Virus record (IMG/VR): IMGVR_UViG_3300005537_000643
Location: 1 to 35,065 of that record
Origin: a virus
Length of the DNA: 35,065 nucleotides
Strand: one strand, 5' to 3'
The position numbers and the translations under genes are program-made. The stretch's first letter is position 1. The number at the start of each line of letters is the position of its first letter. Below are positions 30,894-35,065 of the stretch, in pieces. The notes under the pieces were generated by a model, which saw nothing but the letters and a program-made list of their open reading frames with translations, was not told the origin of the DNA and did not search any database.

Positions 30894-31697
30894 CTACAGG
30901 GACGGGTTGAGGTCGAGGGTCGTCGTGTACGCGCCCGTGTCGTCGCCCCACTTGACGAAGTACGTGGTCGGCGCGTTGGGGGCCGAGACGACCGCGGGGT
31001 CGCTGCCCGAGTCGGGCACGCCGAGGTTGTGGCCCGAGGTCACCTGCGTCGTCCACACCGCCTGCGTCCCGCCGCGCAGCGACAGGGTCACCGGGTCGAG
31101 CGGGCGGAAGCCCGTCGCGGTGACCGTGCCCGGCTGCATGACCACGAGCGCGGGCACCTTGCCGACGACGCTGCCCTTGGTGACCACGCTGCGCGCGGTC
31201 TCGATGCGCCGGAGCGAGAGGCCGAAGGTGTAGGCGCCCGGCATGCCGGCGCTCTCCAGGTAGACGAACACCGCGTTGCTCACGCTCACCGAGCTCGGGG
31301 GCGTGTCGGGCGGGACCGCCGCGGGCGTCGCGACCACGCGGCTCATGAAGCCGAAGGACGCCGCGACGCCCGCGTCGGCGGTGCGCATGGGCTGGCCCCA
31401 GGGGTCGAGCTGCGGGCGGCGCGCGTAGCGGACCGCGTTCAGGGGGAAGACGGGGCCGCCCGCGGGGCCGGGGAAGTCCACGAAGCCCCCGAGCGGCACG
31501 GTGAAGGAGTCGCCCTCGTCGACCCAGGTGGGCTGGGGGAGGGTGAAGAAGCGGAAGAGGCGGATGCGCACCGCGCGCGCCGACGGCCCCGAGGCGAACG
31601 TGAGGCGGTACTCGCCCGGGTCCTGGATGACCTCGTTGGGGCGCAGCAGGATGGTGTTCGCGGCCTCGGGCGGCAGGTCGGGGAAGCGCTTGAGCAC
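30894..31697 (-). CDS. Hypothetical beta-rich virion-type protein (267 aa)
   Basis: GTG at 31697 has no ribosome binding site; TAGGCT lies seven bases upstream. Beta-rich text throughout (ILLRPNEVIQDPGEYRLTFA, VRIRLFRFFTLPQPTWVDEG, FTVPLGGFVDFPGPAGGPVF, VFVYLESAGMPGAYTFGLSL, LVVMQPGTVTATGFRPLDPV, YFVKWGDDTGAYTTTLDLNP). It may belong to the same class as the 138-aa protein downstream. No family recognised; probably a virion protein. Confidence 0.5.
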   Translation of the reverse strand: MLKRFPDLPPEAANTILLRPNEVIQDPGEYRLTFASGPSARAVRIRLFRFFTLPQPTWVDEGDSFTVPLGGFVDFPGPAGGPVFPLNAVRYARRPQLDPWGQPMRTADAGVAASFGFMSRVVATPAAVPPDTPPSSVSVSNAVFVYLESAGMPGAYTFGLSLRRIETARSVVTKGSVVGKVPALVVMQPGTVTATGFRPLDPVTLSLRGGTQAVWTTQVTSGHNLGVPDSGSDPAVVSAPNAPTTYFVKWGDDTGAYTTTLDLNPSL

Positions 31698-31704
31698 GCC
31701 CCCG

Positions 31705-31710
31705 AGCCTA
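31705..31710 (-). promoter_or_regulatory. Predicted -10 element (leaderless) of the 267-aa gene
   Basis: TAGGCT followed by seven bases (CGGGGGC) and GTG. A second TAGGCT lies eight bases upstream (31713-31718), overlapping the stop of the lipoprotein gene, so the actual -10 may be either. Confidence 0.5.
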
Positions 31711-31715
31711 GCAGC

Positions 31716-32147
31716 CTACGGGCACTCGGGAGGGCCGCACGGCGAGACCTCGCCGCCGCAGTGGACCTCGCCCGCCGTCCAGCCGTTGATCTGGCACGTC
31801 TCGACGTTCGCGCAGTGCGGGGCGCCCGCGTCGTCGCAGCTCACGTAGACGCTCGCGCCCGTGGCGGTGGCGGTGGCGCTGGAGCCCTGGCACGTGCGCG
31901 TGGCGGTCCACGCCACCTGCCCCGGGCTGCAGCCGGGCGGCGCCGCCTCGGGGGCGCCCGCGTCGGGAGCGGGGGTGCCCACCGCCGCCTCCTGCGGGGC
32001 CGCCTGCGCGTCCGCCGCGTCGCCCGGGACCTGCGCCGCCCCGCCCTCCGCCGGAGGGTCCTGCGGCCCGCTGGAGGGCGCGCTGAAGGCCCCTCCGCCG
32101 CACCCCGCCAGGACCGCACACGCCAGGACCGCCAGTGTCGCTCTCAT
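31716..32147 (-). CDS. Lipoprotein with cysteine-rich C-terminus (143 aa)
   Basis: GAGGAG lies seven bases before ATG 32147. MRATLAVLACAVLAGCGGG is a short signal peptide with lipobox LAGC (Cys16). An Ala/Pro/Gly/Asp-rich linker of about 60 residues (SSGPQDPPAEGGAAQVPGDA) leads to a C-terminal part with eight or so cysteines (PPGCSPGQVAWTATRTCQGS, VYVSCDDAGAPHCANVETCQ, GEVHCGGEVSPCGPPECP), probably disulphide-linked. Style resembles host lipoproteins of myxobacteria. Function unknown. Confidence 0.6.
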   Translation of the reverse strand: MRATLAVLACAVLAGCGGGAFSAPSSGPQDPPAEGGAAQVPGDAADAQAAPQEAAVGTPAPDAGAPEAAPPGCSPGQVAWTATRTCQGSSATATATGASVYVSCDDAGAPHCANVETCQINGWTAGEVHCGGEVSPCGPPECP

Positions 32148-32160
32148 GGGACCGCTCCTC

Positions 32161-32529
32161 TCACTTTCTGCCCGCGCGCTCGCGGGCGCGGATCGCCTCG
32201 ATCTGCTCGTCGCTCAGGGGCGCCGCGTAGAGGCGGCGCGTCGGGCGGTGCCGCGGGGGCACCTGCACCCCGAGCGCCGCGAGGTCGACCGGCCGCGCCG
32301 GGGCCTCGCACTCGCTCGGCGGGTAGCTGTACTCGTCCTCGACCGGGGACTGCAGCGTGTCGCGCCCCTCGGGGGTGAGGTCCAGGCCGTTGCCCCCGCG
32401 CTTCCACTGCGCGAGGCCCTCGGCCCGGAGCGCGTCGCCCTGGTCGAGGGTGCACGTGCTCGGGCCGTACTCGAACACGTGGGGCTCGCTCGCGACGTAG
32501 CGCAGGGCCCGCATGGTCTCGGCGTTCAT
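32161..32529 (-). CDS. Hypothetical protein (122 aa)
   Basis: ATG at 32529 follows the stop of the zinc-type gene by four bases; weak GAGG precedes it. Start MNAETMRALRYVASEPHVFE, a helix-turn type text DQGDALRAEGLAQWKRGGNG, LDLTPEGRDTLQSP and an end rich in Arg and Glu (LSDEQIEAIRARERAGRK). The region LRAEGLAQWKRGGNGLDLTP could be part of a winged-helix-like DNA-binding fold (LTPEGRDTL resembles the wing of such proteins), but this is a guess. No family call. Confidence 0.45.
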   Translation of the reverse strand: MNAETMRALRYVASEPHVFEYGPSTCTLDQGDALRAEGLAQWKRGGNGLDLTPEGRDTLQSPVEDEYSYPPSECEAPARPVDLAALGVQVPPRHRPTRRLYAAPLSDEQIEAIRARERAGRK

Positions 32530-32533
32530 GGCC

Positions 32534-32818
32534 TCAGCCGACCTTCTGCGCCGGGGGCGCTTCCAGGGCGAAGCCGTGGTTGCAGCCCCCGAACAGGGGC
32601 ATGCACACGTGGGTCGTGCCGTCGGTCTGCTTGGCCAGCTCCGGGGGCGGCAGCTCGGTGACCGCGTGCTGGAAGCACATGGGGCAGTGGCGCGCGAGCA
32701 CGCGCACGTCGTAGCTCGTCTCGCCGACGATCCAGCAGACCAGGACCTCGCCCGCGGGGAGCTTCATGACCTCGGTCTGCCGCCGCCCGCGACCCTTGCG
32801 CACCTTGACCGCGTTCAC
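32534..32818 (-). CDS. Putative zinc-binding protein (94 aa)
   Basis: GTG start at 32818 overlaps the previous stop (GTGA). Contains LARHCPMCFQHAVTELPPPE and HVCMPLFGGCNHGFALEAPP: CPMC followed by C...CNH suggests a zinc site. Start is basic (VNAVKVRKGRGRRQTEVMKL). Located in the right-hand accessory group, it may be a small regulator or structural zinc protein. No family identified. Confidence 0.5.
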   Translation of the reverse strand: MNAVKVRKGRGRRQTEVMKLPAGEVLVCWIVGETSYDVRVLARHCPMCFQHAVTELPPPELAKQTDGTTHVCMPLFGGCNHGFALEAPPAQKVG

Positions 32819-33054
32819 GACTGCACCTCGCCCATGAACTGCTCGGCGAGCATGACGAGCGACTCCTCGACCTCGGCCGCGCCGTCGACCGCGCGCACGC
32901 ACACGTCGACCACGCGGTGCGAGCGCGTCACCTCGTAGTCCAGGCTCGCCTCGGCGGCGAAGCGCTCCGCCTGCTCGGGGCTCGGGAACTCGAACGTCGC
33001 GTAGGAGGACGCGTCCTCCGCCACTTCCGCCATCGGGACCATCATGCTTGTCAT
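32815..33054 (-). CDS. Small hypothetical protein (79 aa)
   Basis: ATG 33054 is preceded by AGGAGC and by the strong promoter at 33061-33088 (TATATT six bases before ATG). Text: YATFEFPSPEQAERFAAEAS, LDYEVTRSHRVVDVCVRAVD, VEESLVMLAEQFMGEVQS. It looks like a ferredoxin-like alpha/beta fold (beta-alpha-beta-beta-alpha). The start may alternatively be a downstream ATG. Role unknown. Confidence 0.5.
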   Translation of the reverse strand: MTSMMVPMAEVAEDASSYATFEFPSPEQAERFAAEASLDYEVTRSHRVVDVCVRAVDGAAEVEESLVMLAEQFMGEVQS

Positions 33055-33060
33055 GCTCCT

Positions 33061-33088
33061 AATATAAGCCGGTTCGCATGCCTGTCAA
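33061..33088 (-). promoter_or_regulatory. Strong sigma70-type promoter
   Basis: On the minus strand TTGACA (33088-33083), 16 bases, TATATT (33066-33061), then six bases and ATG 33054. The -35 box is perfect and the -10 box matches TATAAT in 5 of 6, by far the clearest promoter in the window, and probably drives the 79-aa gene and onward. Confidence 0.7.
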
Positions 33089-33090
33089 CA

Positions 33091-33120
33091 GGGCCCGTTT
33101 TTGCAGCCCTTTCCGGGCCC
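33091..33120. other. Hairpin between the promoter and palindrome copy f
   Basis: A 7-bp stem (GGGCCCG at 33091-33097 with CGGGCCC at 33114-33120; 16-base loop). It lies between the stop of the upstream gene and the promoter. No T tract follows on the minus strand, so it may end upstream transcripts only weakly. Confidence 0.35.
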
Positions 33121-33141
33121 GCCGCAGACCGGTTTACGGCG
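33120..33141. repeat. Dispersed 22-bp palindrome, copy f (consensus)
   Basis: Exact consensus: CGCCG, CAGACCGGTTTA, CGGCG. Contains the TAA stop codon of the gene at 33134-33739 at the same place (bases 15-17) as copy b. It lies 32 bases upstream of the -35 box at 33083-33088. Confidence 0.9.
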
Positions 33142-33739
33142 CCGCGGGGCGGGCGCGCTTGCGCGCGGCGCCGACCAGGATGTCCGCCACGCGGATGTCC
33201 AGGTAGGGCCCGGACCCGTCGAGCATCGCGTAGCCGTTCGAGTGCGCGATGACCTGCAGCGACCCGAGCTTCTCCCCGCCGTCCCGGTCGCGCACGCGCA
33301 GCCAGAGGTCCCCGTTCGGCAGGTACCCCGCGTCGGTGAGCTGCCCTCCCATCCTCTCGACCCGGCCGCGCACGCGGGCGACGAAGAGGCGGTCGCCGGG
33401 CTCGAGCCGCGCGTCCTCCGCTCGCTCGACGCGCGCCGGCGCGCCGGGGGGCTTGGGTCCGCCGGGCATCTCGTTGTCCTTCCACCCGTGACCGAGCAGC
33501 CGCGCGCCGACGTCGTGGGGCGCGAGCGGGTTGCCCGTGTCCGACTCGCCGTGGGTGCCGTGCATGCTCACGAGCACCGACAGCTCCCGGTCCGGCCCGT
33601 ACTGGCCGCCCGCGGTGATGAGGACGCGGTCGCCGATCTTCTCGACCGACACCCAGCGCCCCCGCCTCGCCTCGACGTAGCGCCTCACGCTCTCGACGAA
33701 GACCGCCTCGACCTCGCTCAGCCCCGTCCGCACCTGCAT
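33134..33739 (-). CDS. Hypothetical protein (201 aa)
   Basis: ATG at 33739 with GGAGG nine bases upstream; a possible -10 (TAGGCA) precedes. MQVRTGLSEVEAVFVESVRR, YVEARRGRWVSVEKIGDRVL, GPDRELSVLVSMHGTHGESD, LEPGDRLFVARVRGRVERMG, YLPNGDLWLRVRDRDGGEKL and LQVIAHSNGYAMLDGSGPYL suggest an alpha/beta-rich soluble protein with a conserved ALGEP-like turn absent. Ends basic (AARKRARPAAP). TAA stop within palindrome copy f. No family recognised. Confidence 0.5.
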   Translation of the reverse strand: MQVRTGLSEVEAVFVESVRRYVEARRGRWVSVEKIGDRVLITAGGQYGPDRELSVLVSMHGTHGESDTGNPLAPHDVGARLLGHGWKDNEMPGGPKPPGAPARVERAEDARLEPGDRLFVARVRGRVERMGGQLTDAGYLPNGDLWLRVRDRDGGEKLGSLQVIAHSNGYAMLDGSGPYLDIRVADILVGAARKRARPAAP

Positions 33740-33774
33740 GGCCTCAGCCCTCCTGCTGCCTACCTCATGCCGCG

Positions 33775-33939
33775 CTAGTCGCACTCCTCGGCCTCGACCT
33801 CCTCGAGCGGCCGGCTGCTGACCACGTGACCCTGATCGTCGAAGACGGTGACCACGGTGTCGTCGCTGCCGAGGGCGAGGTCGACGCCCACGCGGAAGCT
33901 GGGAGGGGGGCACGGGATGGTGTCGTCGGGGTCTCTCAT
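33775..33939 (-). CDS. Small protein with RNase H-like first strand (54 aa)
   Basis: ATG overlaps the preceding stop (ATGA). The text FRVGVDLALGSDDTVVTVFD matches the first beta hairpin of the RNase H/RuvC superfamily, as in terminase nuclease domains (V-G-V-D then D-x-T-V). The rest (DQGHVVSSRPLEEVEAEECD) is acidic. At 54 aa it is too short for a complete nuclease, so it is either a small protein of its own family or a remnant. Coupling with the ParB-like gene suggests a real gene. Confidence 0.4.
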   Translation of the reverse strand: MRDPDDTIPCPPPSFRVGVDLALGSDDTVVTVFDDQGHVVSSRPLEEVEAEECD

Positions 33940-34400
33940 GGCTGCTGCTTCCTCATGGCGTCGACGTCGACCAGGCGCACGCTCATGCTGCGCACGCCCT
34001 CCAGGTAGGCCGCCGTCGCGCGGTGGTTGCCGTCGTGAAAGTAGCGGTCGCCCCCGGCCTGCATGACGACGGGGATGTCGGCGGGCGTCTGGGTGGTCTC
34101 GTTGACGCGCCCCTCGGCGAGGTCGGGGTCGTCGATGTACTCGCGCACGCGCTCGGGCGAGACCGAGTGCTGGATGCTGTAGAGCCTCGGGTCGTCCAGG
34201 CGGATGCGCACCACGGGAGCACTGCGGATGGCCTGCCGGATCTGCGCGGAGGTCAGGCCCCGCTTGTACTCGCGGCGGTCGCGGAAGGTCCACGGTACCT
34301 TCGCCCCGTGTCGCGTCTCGCTCTCGGGCAGGCGCGCGAGCTCGCGCTTCGCGCTCGTCGCCGGGTCCGTGACGCTCGCCATCCACGCCGCGAGGCTCAT
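33936..34400 (-). CDS. ParB/sulfiredoxin-like domain protein (154 aa)
   Basis: ATG overlaps the preceding stop (ATGA). Residues about 60-150 resemble the ParB N-terminal/sulfiredoxin fold: VRIRLDDPRLYSIQHSVSPE, RVREYIDDPDL, TPADIPVVMQAGGDRYFHDG, NHRATAAYLEGVRSMSVRLV. The DGNHRATAA text corresponds to the conserved G-x-H-R nucleotide-binding motif (GNHR at 124-127). No helix-turn-helix DNA-binding domain follows, so it is not a complete ParB. Phages often carry such short forms beside head genes; role unknown. Upstream part (ARLPESETRHGAKVPWTFRD) is basic and unassigned. Confidence 0.55.
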   Translation of the reverse strand: MSLAAWMASVTDPATSAKRELARLPESETRHGAKVPWTFRDRREYKRGLTSAQIRQAIRSAPVVRIRLDDPRLYSIQHSVSPERVREYIDDPDLAEGRVNETTQTPADIPVVMQAGGDRYFHDGNHRATAAYLEGVRSMSVRLVDVDAMRKQQP

Positions 34401-35023
34401 TCGTGGCCGTGCTCCCCGTGGCCTCCGCCGTGCTCGCCGCCCTCGTGGCCCTCGTGGCCCTCGTGGCCCTCGTGCTCCTCGTGGCCGCCGTGGAGCGCGC
34501 CCGCGGCGGCGCCGACCGCCGCCTCCGCGCCCTTGGCCGCGAGCTCGGTCGGGTCGTCGTGCAGCGCGTGCTCCTCCGCCGCGTTCGCCGCGCGCCCCGC
34601 GCTCTCGACCTTCTCGGTCGCGTGCTCGAGCTTCTTGCCGAGCCACGCCGCGACGCCCTTGTGCTCGGGGGCGCCGGGGGCCTTGCCCTTGTGGTCCTCC
34701 GCCGCCTTGCCGTGCTCGTTCGCGGCGGCCTCGTGGTGGCTCGCGGCGGCCTCGTGCTCCGACTTGCGGACTGGGTCGTGCTCCTTGTCGGCGGCCTTGG
34801 AGTGCGCGTCGGCTGCGGCCCCATGCGCCTCCTTCGCCGCCGTGTGCGCCGCCGCCGCGTGCTCGTGCTCGGAGCGCGTCGTCGCCGTGGCGCTCGCCGC
34901 GTGGGCCTCCCTGGTGGCCGCGCGCGCCTCGCGCCTCGCCCCGCCCGTGTGCTCGGCGCCGCCCCCGGCCGTGAACTTCCCGTGCTCGCCGCGCGGGTGC
35001 GCTTCCTCGTTGAACTCGCCCAC
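34397..35023 (-). CDS. Ala/His/Glu-rich protein with head-type N-terminal motif (208 aa)
   Basis: GTG at 35023 lacks a ribosome binding site and has TAGTCT six bases upstream. The N-terminus FNEEAHPRGEHGKFTAGG resembles the HPR..GKF segment found in many phage head and protease proteins. The middle is helical and Ala/His/Glu-rich (THEAHAASATATTRSEHEHA-type; HEAAASHHEAAANEHGKAAE). The C-terminus has a His/Glu/Gly repeat (HEGHEGHEGHEGGEHGGG) that could bind metal. It overlaps the ParB-like gene. Function unknown; may be a head-associated or DNA-condensing-type protein, though no evidence fixes this. Confidence 0.45.
   Translation of the reverse strand: MGEFNEEAHPRGEHGKFTAGGGAEHTGGARREARAATREAHAASATATTRSEHEHAAAAHTAAKEAHGAAADAHSKAADKEHDPVRKSEHEAAASHHEAAANEHGKAAEDHKGKAPGAPEHKGVAAWLGKKLEHATEKVESAGRAANAAEEHALHDDPTELAAKGAEAAVGAAAGALHGGHEEHEGHEGHEGHEGGEHGGGHGEHGHE
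34440..34484. repeat. Tandem 9-bp repeat encoding GHE units
   Basis: Three perfect copies of CCCTCGTGG in a row (34440-34466), then two degenerate copies (CCCTCGTGC and TCCTCGTGG). On the minus strand this encodes the Gly-His-Glu repeats near the C-terminus of the 208-aa protein, so length can vary by replication slippage without a frame change. Confidence 0.8.
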
Positions 35024-35029
35024 GCCCGC

Positions 35030-35035
35030 AGACTA
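35030..35035 (-). promoter_or_regulatory. Predicted -10 element (leaderless) of the 208-aa gene
   Basis: TAGTCT on the minus strand, six bases (GCGGGC) before GTG 35023; no Shine-Dalgarno sequence in the gap. The region further right in the window holds no recognisable gene or -35 box. Confidence 0.45.
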
Positions 35036-35065
35036 CGCGAACGGCGGCAGGGGCGCGAGGACCGC

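Noticed and set aside
33091-33120. Hairpin as an intrinsic terminator
   Set aside because: The stem is only 7 bp and no T tract follows on the minus strand. Kept as a hairpin with low confidence.
8689-33141. The six palindromes as a CRISPR array or as insertion sequence ends
   Set aside because: They are kilobases apart without spacers of constant length, and no transposase or target duplication is seen beside them.
33775-33939. Terminase large subunit fragment
   Set aside because: Only the first strand of an RNase H-like fold is visible and the gene has its own coupled start and stop.
33936-34400. Complete ParB partition protein
   Set aside because: Length and lack of a helix-turn-helix part show only the ParB-like fold, so partition was not called.
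1-35065. tRNA genes, riboswitches and origins
   Set aside because: No cloverleaf with CCA end, known riboswitch core or AT-rich origin-like stretch was recognised by eye.

Overview
The window is a very GC-rich, almost fully coded block of late genes from a tailed double-stranded DNA phage, or a prophage, with a contractile (myovirus-type) tail. The evidence is a tail sheath, tail tube, tape measure with an apparent frameshifted chaperone pair, LysM baseplate protein, hub, spike and gp25-like wedge. These sit next to a portal, a Mu F-type head protein, a scaffold and a candidate major capsid protein. All but two genes are on the minus strand and are read from right to left. No terminase, integrase, replication gene, tRNA or CRISPR array was seen, so the window is only part of a genome. 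No gene-free stretch exceeds 300 bases; the longest gap, about 235 bases, lies upstream of the capsid gene.

Layout in the direction of transcription (right to left). (1) 35.0-30.5 kb: small accessory or early-structural genes, including a His-rich protein with a head-protein motif, a ParB/sulfiredoxin-like protein, a putative zinc protein and a lipoprotein. (2) 30.5-27.6 kb: a papain-like cysteine peptidase, a second lipoprotein, a lysin with a peptidoglycan-binding domain and a secreted lysozyme-like lysin. (3) 27.6-19.8 kb: three uncharacterised genes, portal, Mu F-like protein, one inverted (+ strand) small zinc-protein gene, four small genes and the scaffold. (4) 19.6-15 kb: major capsid protein, set off by hairpins, then neck/connector genes and another lipoprotein. 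(5) 14.9-8.7 kb: sheath, tube, chaperone pair with a likely -1 frameshift, tape measure. (6) 8.7-0.2 kb: baseplate (LysM protein, hub, spike, proline-rich tip candidate), two tandem paralogues of virion type, a fibre-like protein and a gp25-like wedge protein fused to an Ig-like domain. A small unknown + strand gene converges on the last one.

Two regulatory patterns are not explained by gene annotation. First, a 22-bp near-perfect palindrome (arms CGCCG/CGGCG around CAGACCGGTTTA) occurs six times, at about 8.7, 15.0, 20.8, 26.4, 30.4 and 33.1 kb. Five copies lie just upstream of a leftward gene and one touches the predicted promoter of the cysteine peptidase. Second, at least six genes have a TAGNNT (or TATATT) hexamer exactly 6-7 bases before their start codon, and five of these lack a Shine-Dalgarno sequence, which is the geometry of leaderless transcripts. 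Other genes have the same hexamer further upstream plus a normal Shine-Dalgarno sequence.

Host: high GC, TANNNT-type -10 elements and leaderless starts recall actinobacteria or Deinococcus. The lipoproteins, with LAGC lipoboxes and Ala/Pro/Asp-rich linkers, resemble those of myxobacteria and other high-GC Gram-negatives. The sequence alone does not settle the host. Function calls rest on motifs and gene order read by eye; no database search was made.
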